64,000 bases of DNA from DAOLCO01 sp964612555 (GCA_964612555.1 CAZTBW010000003.1:186001-250000), one strand, 5' to 3'; numbered from the stretch's first letter, positions 36,189 through 43,218 are shown. Translations and numbers: made by a program. The notes: generated from the sequence alone by a model not told the origin.

Positions 36189-37267
36189 TTATTGTATATG
36201 TCGTTCCAGTGTTCCATTTCTGAACACCCCGTAATCAATTGAAAAACCTGTATCACCATGTTCATTAAAGTTTAAGTGACCACTCACTCCTTTCAAATCG
36301 ACTTTTTGTAATAAACCAAATACATCTTCTGACGACTCTGAAGCTGCCTTTCGTTCAGCAACGTCATAAATTATCTTAGCCATGTCGTATGCATATGCGT
36401 GAGTATAAATCGGGTCTTTACCAAAGCGCTCCCTGAAACGCTTTCTCCATTCAAGTATCTCCGGTTCTTTTGATAATAGAAACTCAGGTGCGGTAACTTT
36501 TATACCTTCAAGTTCATGAGCTTCCAGTAGTGGCACCGCATCCAAAAGATCATACGTTGATACCGTATTATCTTCAGCAATAAGATTATATAGCCTGAAT
36601 GTCTTTACCATAGGCACAGCATTGTGCTGAAACCCGCTCAAAAACATCAAGTCCGGCTTGAAATTTTTTACCTTTAATGCAATCGTTTTAAAATCTGTAA
36701 CATCCATCTGATATGGTATAACCTGAATATCAGATATACCCATTTCACGTAAGCCAGGTATAATGACCTCAGTCTGTTGTTCCTCAACGGTAGGAGTTAT
36801 TACATATATAATTGAAATCTTTTTTACTTCTCTTTTTTTCATGTAATCAAGGAAAAGATACGCCTCATCTTTAAAGTTGACCCAGGTTCTTACATTGTAT
36901 GGATTTTTCGCTCTTAAGTGTGAATCAAACACCCACGCAATATTGGGAATTTTTTGTTTAACAAGAGTATCTTCAATCGCCATGTATTGTGGCTTTATTC
37001 CACTGACATAGATATCGGTTTTTTTTGTAGCTGCATTCGCAAAATAGTAAGTGTATTTCTCCCACTCCCCTCATTATCCTGCCAGTCCCAATGAACAAGA
37101 GCATTCTTCTCAGGAGAAAGCTCCTCTCTAAAAAAATCCACTCCTTCACGAACTGAAGCACCATAAATAGCGAGATCACGAGTCATGGGAAGGTTACAAG
37201 CCACTCGTAATTCCCCAAAGACATTTTCGGTAATCAGTAAAGAAATTAAGAACAATACATATCTCAT
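36189..37267 (-). pseudogene. Frameshifted periplasmic branched-chain-type ABC substrate-binding protein
   Basis: The frame from the ATG at 37267 encodes a signal peptide (MRYVLFLISLLITENVFGE), the LRVACNLPMTRDLAIYGASV start of a type I binding protein, and then ends soon after LQKK. The next frame picks up with TDIYVSGIKPQYMAIED and continues to 36189 as a normal LivJ/periplasmic_6-like protein. The break lies at an 8-base A run (minus strand, about 37016-37023); nine A's, or six, would restore one frame. It may be a pseudogene, a phase-variable gene or an assembly error. No ABC membrane or ATPase gene is adjacent. Confidence 0.82.
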
Positions 37268-37428
37268 AGTTATCCTGCTTCATGGTCTGCGTTCAGTCTA
37301 TCGCAATCAAGTCGAAAAAGTATAAGCGATTGCCGGTAGCAAAAAAAGAAAAATGATCAATAAAAGAAATATAACGGTGGGGGGGAAACCATTAGAAGAG
37401 ATCATACCCTCCGTTATACCTTTTACGA

Positions 37429-38013
37429 CTACCGTATCCGCAAATGCGGATATAGTAAGTCGATATTTTCTAAACTCGCGCTCGCCCTTGTGGGATCCTT
37501 TTTTGGAGGGAAGCAACAATACACGAGAAAAAATATCATCCCAATAAAGATGATGCGCAGTACCATAAAAAGAGACTCCTTTGTCTCTTTTTCAGCAAGT
37601 TTTCTCATTTTCCATTTGTATTCGTTACTCTCTATGAAGTATGGTCCTACTCCATAGAGCTCTACAGGTTCCATAACTTCGAGTTCTCCCTTGGATCCAA
37701 GGGTACGCTGTATCTTCTCACCCTCGCGATTCTGATATTCAACTGTGGCGTAGACAGCATATTTACTACGCTCACTTTCCAGAACTTCAACTACTTTGCC
37801 TGAATACCTGTGCTCCTCCATAATAGTCAGGAAAAGCCCAAAGAATAAACAAAGTTTTAAATACATAAAGAGAATTTCATTACGAAGACTCTCCATACGC
37901 ACACTACCACTACGTACCCTTGCTTTTTGCACAAAAAACACTATTACAAACATAACGATTGATGTTGCAATCAGCAAAAAGCCGAGCAGTTGGTGCTCAT
38001 TAAATCCAAACAT
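37429..38013 (-). CDS. Membrane protein, DUF3592-like
   Basis: A 194-residue protein. It has a first hydrophobic helix near residues 8-28 and others near 45-62 and 150-170. Between them lies EHRYSGKVVEVLESERSKY and the VEYQNREGEKIQRTLG stretch that resembles DUF3592 proteins. Beyond an AAAAAAGG run near the C-terminus, a second frame (down to 37307) gives a plausible soluble part and another membrane helix. The annotated C-terminal 22 residues might therefore be the product of a frameshift. Confidence 0.6.
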   Translation of the reverse strand: MFGFNEHQLLGFLLIATSIVMFVIVFFVQKARVRSGSVRMESLRNEILFMYLKLCLFFGLFLTIMEEHRYSGKVVEVLESERSKYAVYATVEYQNREGEKIQRTLGSKGELEVMEPVELYGVGPYFIESNEYKWKMRKLAEKETKESLFMVLRIIFIGMIFFLVYCCFPPKKDPTRASASLENIDLLYPHLRIR

Positions 38014-38287
38014 CTTAAATTCCCTTTCGTACTAAAACAGAACAGGTGCAAGGCACTAAAAACCATTATTAATCCTCCACCGTCTGGGGAATCAGACCCC
38101 GGAGGTTAGCTCATCTACCAAGATTTAATTTTGAAACACCAGGGATTCTATCCTTAGTGCAAAGACAATCTGACAGTAAAATACAGCTTATTACACAGTA
38201 GATCAATAGCACCCGATATCTACATAACAATCACTAATTATTTCTGGTAGTTACGAGATATCATTCAACTCCTCCCTCCCTAAATAA
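38014..38287. other. Gap between the membrane protein gene and the repeat elements
   Basis: 274 bp with no supported gene. It includes CACCGTCTGGGGAATCAGACCCCGG near 38080, a weak hairpin. Together with the adjacent repeat elements it forms a 400-bp gene-free strip next to the tRNA-Gly remnant. Confidence 0.4.
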
Positions 38288-38317
38288 ACGGACTGTCTAT
38301 GCAAAAAAGGAAAGATT
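38288..38317 (-). repeat. Partial, degenerate copy of the 101-bp element
   Basis: Bases 38290-38308 (GGACTGTCTATGCAAAAAA) match the inner end of the 101-bp element (GGACTGTCTCTGCAAAAAG in reversed copy 1). It lies directly beside the complete copy 2, which implies repeated insertion or duplication at the same spot. Confidence 0.6.
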
Positions 38318-38318
38318 G

Positions 38319-38419
38319 ATTCTACCCTTTTTGCACATGAGTTAGGGGGCTGAAGTCTGTGAGCATTTAACATGCTTACTAGCAATGAACACGGATTGTT
38401 TCTGCAAAAAGGGTAGAAT
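38319..38419 (-). repeat. 101-bp inverted-repeat element (MITE-like), copy 2
   Basis: Same length as copy 1 and the same perfect 17-bp ends (38319-38335 and 38403-38419). Read on the minus strand it begins at the last A of the encoded CCA of the tRNA-Gly remnant, so its orientation relative to the RNA gene equals that of copy 1 relative to ssrA. Core sequences such as GCATGTTAAATGCTCACAG are shared exactly. Confidence 0.85.
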
Positions 38420-38484
38420 GGAGCGGGTGACGGGGATCGAACCCGTGGCCTCCTGCTTGGCAAGCAGGCGTTCTAGCCGCTAAA
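38419..38484 (-). pseudogene. tRNA-Gly(GCC) 3' remnant, prophage attachment site
   Basis: On the minus strand, TTTAGCGGCTAGAACGCC is followed by the anticodon arm CCTGCTTGCCAAGCAGG (anticodon GCC), the T-arm CGGGTTCGATCCCCG, acceptor CACCCGC, T and an encoded CCA. The expected 5' acceptor strand GCGGGTG and base 10 are replaced by unrelated sequence at 38485 onward. This is the pattern left when an integrase recombines into a tRNA gene; the intact gene should be at the other, unseen end of the prophage. Confidence 0.8.
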
Positions 38485-38524
38485 GGGCACTGAAAAAAAT
38501 AATACAAAATAACAAAAAAAGGAC

Positions 38525-38553
38525 TTGCAGCATAGTATCACCCGTGATACTAT
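38525..38553 (+). promoter_or_regulatory. hicAB promoter with perfect 10-bp-arm operator
   Basis: TTGCAG (38525-38530) and TACTAT (38548-38553) are 17 bp apart. ATAGTATCAC (38532-38541) and its reverse complement (38544-38553) flank CC, covering the spacer and the -10. The expected start of transcription, about seven bases after the -10, coincides with the hicA ATG at 38560, so hicA mRNA may be leaderless. Confidence 0.75.
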
Positions 38554-38559
38554 ATAAAT

Positions 38560-38796
38560 ATGAAGAGAGAAAAAGCATTAAAAGAATTGGCGAGCGTGAC
38601 GAATGTAAGGTTTGATCGCTTTTTAACAATTTGCCGGACGTTTTTTGATGTGAGAGATGCGAAAGGCTCACACATCGTGGTCAGCCTGCCAGATGGCACA
38701 CCGTACGCAATTCAAAGTGGTGGGGGGAAGGCTAAACCGTATCAAGTGAGGGCGATAATTAAAGCAATCGAGAGCTTAGAAGAAAAGGAGGAATAA
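38560..38796 (+). CDS. hicA: HicA-family mRNA interferase toxin
   Basis: A 78-residue member of the HicA/YcfA dsRBD-like family. The catalytic His is in the KGSHIVVSLPDG strand, and the terminal KAKPYQVRAIIKAIE helix is typical. It is longer at the N-terminus than minimal HicA. Start at 38560, 1 bp before hicB. No SD is visible, in line with a leaderless message. Confidence 0.82.
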   Translation: MKREKALKELASVTNVRFDRFLTICRTFFDVRDAKGSHIVVSLPDGTPYAIQSGGGKAKPYQVRAIIKAIESLEEKEE

Positions 38797-38797
38797 A

Positions 38798-39139
38798 ATG
38801 AAAACTAAAGAATTACTAAGACGATATAGAACTGAAGTGTTTTACAGCGAAGAAGATGAGGGCTTTATAGCTTACTTCTTGGAACTCGGAATGAACGCAT
38901 CCGGGTGGGGAGAGACTAGAGAAGACGCATTAAAGGAATTAGATAATGCAGCTACTTTAGTCATAGGAGTACTCAAGAAAGATGGCAAGGAAATACCCGA
39001 ACCTTTCTCTCTGCAGAACTTTTCTGGGAAGTTCGTACTAAGAACGTCTCCTGAACACCACAGAGAGTTAATTATTAGCGCGAAACGGGCTGGGAAGTCC
39101 CTTAATCAGTTTGTTAATCGCAAACTGGGATTAACCTAG
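38798..39139 (+). CDS. hicB: HicB-family antitoxin
   Basis: A 113-residue protein. The N-terminal RNase-H-like HicB fold has FYSEEDEGFIAYFLELG and GETREDALKELDNAATL. The C-terminal part (RTSPEHHRELIISAKRAG, then SLNQFVNRKLG) is the ribbon-helix-helix that binds the operator. AAGGAGGA lies just upstream of the ATG, a strong SD that gives the antitoxin a translational advantage over the toxin. Confidence 0.9.
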   Translation: MKTKELLRRYRTEVFYSEEDEGFIAYFLELGMNASGWGETREDALKELDNAATLVIGVLKKDGKEIPEPFSLQNFSGKFVLRTSPEHHRELIISAKRAGKSLNQFVNRKLGLT

Positions 39140-39490
39140 CAAACTCTCTACTTGACGAACATATCGCCCTTGAGTATTTTGATCTGGGGAGATCTGCGCT
39201 GAGCTAATTCGCGCAAACGATGATAAAATGTAGCTGCGTTGGCACTCCAACATCCCCGCTGCCCTGGTATAACTGCACCGAGATCCCGCCCAGAACCGGG
39301 CAATCAATTGTCCTCAGATCCGTCTGTGAACACATGCAACCTCAGCACGGCGAGCTGAGGTGCAGATTTGTTTGTGCCGACAGGGTAAATAGTCGCTCAG
39401 AAACTTGGGTAATTGATGTCTTGGGGATAATATTATCGCTTACCCGCACACCTCGAGAGCTACGCTGCTTTGAGTGGAGGAGCGACGAGA
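39140..39490. other. 350-bp structured gap between hicB and the lysozyme gene
   Basis: Contains a promoter-like TTGACG (39152-39157) with TATTTT 17 bp later (39175-39180). A strong hairpin lies at 39335-39364: TGCA, bulged A, CCTCAGC, 7-base loop, GCTGAGG, TGCA. It is G+C-richer than its surroundings. A 92-codon frame (39220-39498) crosses it but lacks an SD. It may encode a structured leader or small RNA. Confidence 0.5.
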
Positions 39491-39498
39491 ATGAGTGA
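39220..39498 (+). CDS. Doubtful small Cys-rich ORF
   Basis: A 92-residue frame starting MIKCSCVGTPTSPLPWYNCT, with seven cysteines, overlapping the lysozyme start by 8 bp. There is no ribosome binding site, the amino-acid composition is odd and no family is known. It is given only because overlap with the next start is typical of phage operons. Confidence 0.25.
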   Translation: MIKCSCVGTPTSPLPWYNCTEIPPRTGQSIVLRSVCEHMQPQHGELRCRFVCADRVNSRSETWVIDVLGIILSLTRTPRELRCFEWRSDENE

Positions 39499-39916
39499 TC
39501 ACCTCAAACTCATCAATCAGCTCAAGCGACATGAGGGTTTCTCAAGCAAGCCTTACATCTGCCCGGGTGGATACCTCACTATTGGCTACGGTAGAAATCT
39601 TGATGCAAACGGTATCACCAAGGAAGAAGCTGAAAGGCTTCTGAGGAATGACATTGAGCAAGCTGAACTCGATGCATTCAAGTTTCTTGGTCAAAATGTT
39701 GAGAGCATGTCCGCTGCTCGGCGAGGTGCGTTGATTAACATGGCATTCAATCTTGGAGCTGCAAGACTTGGGGCGTTCGAGAAGTTTCGAGCTGCGTTGC
39801 TCGATAAGGACTGGGAACGAGCGGCGAAGGAGATGGAAGGCTCAAAGTGGTATTCTCAGGTCGGTAATCGAGCGAAACAGCTCGTGATACAAATGCGAAC
39901 GGGAGAATGGCGGTAA
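39491..39916 (+). CDS. Phage lysozyme / endolysin (GH24)
   Basis: 141 residues from the ATG at 39491, preferred over an in-frame TTG at 39470 because GGAGGAG ends 8 bases upstream. Catalytic region: RHEGFSSKPYICPGGYLTIG, giving the E-8aa-C-5aa-T arrangement of lambdoid (P22/21-type) lysozymes. It cuts the MurNAc-GlcNAc bond of peptidoglycan. There is no signal-arrest-release segment, so release needs a holin. Unlike the holin-like genes, it is on the plus strand. Confidence 0.9.
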   Translation: MSDHLKLINQLKRHEGFSSKPYICPGGYLTIGYGRNLDANGITKEEAERLLRNDIEQAELDAFKFLGQNVESMSAARRGALINMAFNLGAARLGAFEKFRAALLDKDWERAAKEMEGSKWYSQVGNRAKQLVIQMRTGEWR

Positions 39917-39972
39917 TTAGTTACGCCATCGACATATTACCAAAACATGTCGAAAAATCGGAGAATTTAAAC

Positions 39973-40389
39973 ATGACAAAAGTAGCTAAAATTTTATATC
40001 CAGACATAGATGTGAATTATTTTGAACTGTGGGATTATCAACCCATCATAGATTACTTAGGAGAAGTTTTAATTCAAAGAGAATCAGGCGAATATGAAGG
40101 AGATATTCACGTTCTTCTTCTCGAAGATGGTTGGTATGGATTTGTAAGTATCGGTTACGGCTCTTGTTCGGGTTGTGATGCACTTAAAGCATGCGATTCC
40201 TACGAAGACCTTGAGACGCTGATATTGGGAATAGTAAATAGTGTGAAATGGTTTAAGTCTTCGCAGGAGGTATTAGATTGTATCTTAAGCGAAGAAAGAA
40301 AATTTAGTTATTACTTCCATGAAGAGTCCTATCAAGAGTTCTGCGAAGAAGCAAAGACAAAACTTTTACAAATTAAAGCTGAGAGATGA
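39973..40389 (+). CDS. Hypothetical phage protein
   Basis: 138 residues from the ATG at 39973, which has GGAG nine bases upstream; an ATG at 39907 overlaps the lysozyme end but its SD is too close. The central LLLEDGWYGFVSIGYGSCSGCDAL and CDSYEDLETLI stretches are the most distinctive parts. It is acidic and aromatic-rich. No family is recognised with confidence. Confidence 0.6.
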   Translation: MTKVAKILYPDIDVNYFELWDYQPIIDYLGEVLIQRESGEYEGDIHVLLLEDGWYGFVSIGYGSCSGCDALKACDSYEDLETLILGIVNSVKWFKSSQEVLDCILSEERKFSYYFHEESYQEFCEEAKTKLLQIKAER

Positions 40390-40406
40390 ACTGCGGAAAC
40401 TGAGCA

Positions 40407-40928
40407 ATGTTAGACTTTTACAACAAGAAGGTTCTGATCATCGGCGGGGCTCCCTATTCTGCCGATCTCTCTGATTTTGATTTTGTGGTCGATGTAAATT
40501 GTCATCACCCAGAAATCCCAAACAAGTTCCTGAGCGACGAGTTTCCAGAAGTTCCGGGAGAAGAACGGAAAATGTACTTGAGAGTTGATGCTGAATTAAT
40601 TTTTATTGGAAACAGGCATCAGTACAAGGGAGTGAATCCCTATGGAGTTGAATATGAGTGGGCAAACATTTTCAGGAAGAGTTTTAAAAAAAATATTAAT
40701 CCGCTGATGGGGAGTTTTGCGATTGAGTTTTTTCGGTCTCGCTGCGTGGCAGAGATATTAGTTGATGGAATGGATTTGTATCACGAGGGGCAGAAATGCG
40801 AGTTCTCAGACTATCTTTCGGGGAGCCATGATATTAGGCTTGATATCGAATATTTGCAGAGAGTTAAGAGACTTGACGCTCGGGTTGTCTATTCTGACGA
40901 ACTTAATAGGGTTTTGGGGTTGTATTAA
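40407..40928 (+). CDS. Hypothetical protein, Rossmann-like start
   Basis: A 173-residue protein beginning MLDFYNKKVLIIGGAPYSAD, followed by FDFVVDVNCH. The GGxP turn after a beta strand recalls the start of sialyltransferase/glycosyltransferase-29-like and MptE-like folds in phage proteins. The middle, NPLMGSFAIEFFRSR, and VDGMDLYHEG fit such a fold. This is a pattern impression only. It might modify a surface or base substrate. Confidence 0.6.
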   Translation: MLDFYNKKVLIIGGAPYSADLSDFDFVVDVNCHHPEIPNKFLSDEFPEVPGEERKMYLRVDAELIFIGNRHQYKGVNPYGVEYEWANIFRKSFKKNINPLMGSFAIEFFRSRCVAEILVDGMDLYHEGQKCEFSDYLSGSHDIRLDIEYLQRVKRLDARVVYSDELNRVLGLY

Positions 40929-41053
40929 GTTTGAATCTTTTTTTCCGTTTTTTTGAATCAAAACCCTTGACAGTACGCAAGATACGTACTAAAATGTAAC
41001 TATAATAACAAATCGGCGATTGCAGATCGCTGATAGCTTGAGGAGCAAAAACC
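40929..41053. other. Promoter region of the small-gene operon
   Basis: Begins with a T-rich stretch (about 40937-40954), possibly the end of a terminator for the gene before. It then holds the -35/-10 pair and inverted repeat annotated separately, and ends with TTGAGGAGC, a strong SD eight bases before the ATG at 41054. Confidence 0.6.
40967..40995 (+). promoter_or_regulatory. Sigma70 promoter with inverted-repeat operator in the spacer (acr-like)
   Basis: TTGACA (40967-40972), a 17-bp spacer and TAAAAT (40990-40995): perfect -35, 5 of 6 at -10. The spacer carries AGTACG-CAAGATA-CGTACT (40972-40990), a perfect 6-bp inverted repeat overlapping both elements. Aca regulators bind such repeats in anti-CRISPR promoters. 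The presumed binder is the HTH protein at the operon's end. Confidence 0.8.
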
Positions 41054-41278
41054 ATGAAAATTAAACACGAAAATGTAGAGCTAACTCTCACACAAGAAGC
41101 GTATCTTAGTACACATGTAAATAGCATGGGGTACGAGTTTGAGTGTTTCCGCGCTCATGCTGTCGACGCAGACGGCGAGGAGTACCAGGTTATCTGGGAG
41201 ATCACCAACTCAGATGCGGACGAGCAGGATGAGATGGTCGCAAGCTGGGATAAGATCTCAGACGCATATAAAATCTAA
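41054..41278 (+). CDS. Small unknown protein, first gene of the acr-aca-like operon
   Basis: A 74-residue acidic protein starting MKIKHENVELTLTQEAYLST. Its second half, DADGEEYQVIWEITNSDADE, is a strand-rich, highly charged stretch. GAGGAG lies 8 bases before the ATG. No family is recognised. The size, acidity and first position behind the regulated promoter fit a phage inhibitor, for example an anti-CRISPR; that is inference. Confidence 0.75.
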   Translation: MKIKHENVELTLTQEAYLSTHVNSMGYEFECFRAHAVDADGEEYQVIWEITNSDADEQDEMVASWDKISDAYKI

Positions 41279-41333
41279 ATCAAAGATAAACAAAGCGTCG
41301 AGTGTAGCTCGACGCGAGCTTGAGGAGCGGAAA

Positions 41334-41774
41334 ATGAAAAACTATATCACAAAAAAATTGAAGTTTTACTTTGCAGACTTAGACTTCTCAAATCGTGCTT
41401 TATTTTTAGAAAATCATGTCTCTCTTGTTTGCGATCAGCAACTCTCGCAGCTAATATGCAACAGAATAGACATAAGAAAGAACACAGAAGAATTTTTGGA
41501 AAACGAGAAAAATATACTTTCGTGCGCTATAATAGCGCACGAAACAACAGCAAAAAGAAAAGCGATAAAATTGTGGACATCAAGTGCTAAAGTAGAAGAT
41601 GAAGAAGCTCTTCTTCTCGATTTAGCAAGCTGTGTCTCTCACTTGAATTTAGCATACGAATATAAACATGCTCGTACGTACGACTCTGTAAATACTAATC
41701 ACGTAAAGAGAGAAGCTAGAAGAAATGTGATTGAAGCAGCAGAGCGAGAGTTGAATGTTAAAGTAGAGTTATAA
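41334..41774 (+). CDS. Unknown small protein of the acr-aca-like operon
   Basis: 146 residues from the ATG at 41334, which has TTGAGGAGC nine bases upstream, much like the SD before 41054; a longer upstream frame lacks any signal. The C-terminal half is helical and alanine-rich (HETTAKRKAIKLWTSS, RREARRNVIEAAERELN-like ending KREARRNVIEAAE). No family is recognised. Confidence 0.75.
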   Translation: MKNYITKKLKFYFADLDFSNRALFLENHVSLVCDQQLSQLICNRIDIRKNTEEFLENEKNILSCAIIAHETTAKRKAIKLWTSSAKVEDEEALLLDLASCVSHLNLAYEYKHARTYDSVNTNHVKREARRNVIEAAERELNVKVEL

Positions 41775-41788
41775 AAAGGTAAGCGAAT

Positions 41789-42340
41789 ATGAAGAAAGAA
41801 ATTAAAGAAGCAATGGAATATGTACAAGAACAAAAAGAAGGATTTTTGTTCTTCCGATGGAAACATGATCTCAAGATTCAAGAAGCGTGGATTCTTGTTA
41901 ATCGCAATTCAGGAAAGATAACTCTTGATTATAACAATACGACATCAAGCAGTCTAACTAGAGATGTCGCAGATGGAGAAGCTATCAAGTTGTATATAGA
42001 TTCAACATTAACAAATCAGACAATAAGTATTTTGCTTAAAAAGCTGGAAATGTCAGGATTGTATGATGATATTCTCGATGAAGAATTTGGACACACAGAG
42101 CTAACGGAAAAATGGGAAGAATTAGTAAGAGCAGAAGCGGCTCAAGGCTCATATCTGAGTGTCGTAGAGAATCTCGACGATTACTATGAGTACAGAGATT
42201 TAGATTTGTCTCAAATTGAAAAAGAGATTGAAAAGTTTGAAGAAGAAAGGAGAGAAGAGGAAGGAGTCTCTGTGATTTATTTAATAAATAAAGACGACAT
42301 TAGAAATTACATCGAAAACAGAATTGCGCAAATGAGCTAA
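41789..42340 (+). CDS. Unknown protein of the acr-aca-like operon
   Basis: A 183-residue acidic protein. It is charged and helical at both ends (MKKEIKEAMEYVQEQKEGF; LSQIEKEIEKFEEERREEE), with a beta-rich centre (GKITLDYNNTTSSS). It starts 14 bp after the preceding stop with AAAGG as SD. No family is recognised; the coiled-coil near the C-terminus could mediate binding. Confidence 0.72.
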   Translation: MKKEIKEAMEYVQEQKEGFLFFRWKHDLKIQEAWILVNRNSGKITLDYNNTTSSSLTRDVADGEAIKLYIDSTLTNQTISILLKKLEMSGLYDDILDEEFGHTELTEKWEELVRAEAAQGSYLSVVENLDDYYEYRDLDLSQIEKEIEKFEEERREEEGVSVIYLINKDDIRNYIENRIAQMS

Positions 42341-42358
42341 GAACTTGAAAGGGTTAAT

Positions 42359-42721
42359 ATGAGTATTGTATTTCAGAACGATAAGCAACTAATCACGAGC
42401 ACTAATTATTTCGAAACAGAACATGCAAAAAGTGGACTTTGCTTTCTTTCTGTAAATGCTGGTGCGATCAGACTACTACTTCCAGCTTCGCTCGAAAAAC
42501 ACTTAGTTGACATGAAAGACACGTCTGTAGAAATAGAAAAAAATATAGAAAGAACAGACAGTCTCGTGGTTTGGTTTGATGACAGAACAGATGCTCCGTT
42601 TCGTCTTCAGATCGACTATCAGATGTGCGATCATGTTCCCAAAAAAGACACTTGGGATTTTTTTGTTTATGATCAAAATTTCAATGTCTTGTTAAAAACT
42701 AAATGTAAGGTCTTAAACTAA
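42359..42721 (+). CDS. Unknown small protein of the acr-aca-like operon
   Basis: A 120-residue acidic protein (MSIVFQNDKQLITSTNYFET start), mostly beta by pattern (SLVVWFDDRTDAPFRLQIDY). AAAGGG at 42347-42352 serves as SD. Its stop lies 1 bp before the start of the HTH gene. No family is recognised. Confidence 0.72.
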   Translation: MSIVFQNDKQLITSTNYFETEHAKSGLCFLSVNAGAIRLLLPASLEKHLVDMKDTSVEIEKNIERTDSLVVWFDDRTDAPFRLQIDYQMCDHVPKKDTWDFFVYDQNFNVLLKTKCKVLN

Positions 42722-42722
42722 A

Positions 42723-43115
42723 ATGACCTCCGCGGAACTAAAAACCCTGAGAGAGTCCTTGGGACTCTCTCAGTCTTGGCTCCAGCGTCAAGCCGGTGTA
42801 AATCAAATTCGTACAGTCCAACACTGGGAATCGGGTCGCAACAACGTCCCCGAGGATGTCGCTCAGCTCATGCTGAGCACACAGGCGAAACTTGAGCACA
42901 TCGTCGCTCAGACGATCAAATTTGTAAAAAGCCAAAAAGCAAAACCCCAGATCATAGACCTCGTGCGGTATCGTACGGACGAGGAACTCTGGGAAGCGCA
43001 TCCAGACTTCCATCCACTCCCCGCCACGTTTCACGCTGCGATGTTGCAGCGGACGGTGGATGAGCTGAGGCAGTTGGGGGTTGAGGCGGAGATTACTTAT
43101 TCTGATCGACAGTAA
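42723..43115 (+). CDS. HTH regulator of the YdiL/DUF1870 (Aca2-like) type
   Basis: A 130-residue protein. The N-terminal HTH is MTSAELKTLRESLGLSQSWL and RTVQHWESGRNNVPEDVAQL, followed by a C-terminal region (WEAHPDFHPLPATFHAAML, LGVEAEITYSDRQ). The ELKxLRxxLGLS...W.YWESGR..VPxDV pattern is that of YdiL/DUF1870 proteins, which include Aca2. In acr operons the aca gene is last and represses the promoter. Position 1 bp after the previous gene and the operator upstream agree with this. Confidence 0.78.
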   Translation: MTSAELKTLRESLGLSQSWLQRQAGVNQIRTVQHWESGRNNVPEDVAQLMLSTQAKLEHIVAQTIKFVKSQKAKPQIIDLVRYRTDEELWEAHPDFHPLPATFHAAMLQRTVDELRQLGVEAEITYSDRQ

Positions 43116-43116
43116 C

Positions 43117-43218
43117 TCAAGGAAGCCTAGACCGCTTCTTCGTCTTCTTCTTCCACCACCTCCAAATGATCTTCAAAATTAAATCGAGTGGAATTATAAT
43201 TTTTTTCGGAAGTTTCAT
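43117..43218 (-). CDS. 33-residue cationic peptide at the end of the lysis cassette
   Basis: Start ATG at 43218 overlaps the previous stop as ATGA. The N-terminal half, MKLPKKIIIPLDLILKIIW, is hydrophobic; the C-terminal half is Trp/Lys/Arg-rich (RWWKKKTKKRSRLP). Net charge is strongly positive. Such amphipathic peptides can disrupt membranes, as phage disruptins do. Too short for default gene finders. Coupled start and composition support it; no homologue was checked. Confidence 0.55.
   Translation of the reverse strand: MKLPKKIIIPLDLILKIIWRWWKKKTKKRSRLP

Noticed and set aside
39907..39972. Upstream ATG for the 39973 gene
   Set aside because: GGGAG lies only one base from the ATG and the added residues are poor; the ATG at 39973 has a properly spaced GGAG.
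41139..41333. N-terminal extension of the 41334 gene
   Set aside because: Runs through the preceding gene in another frame; ATG at 41334 has a strong SD.
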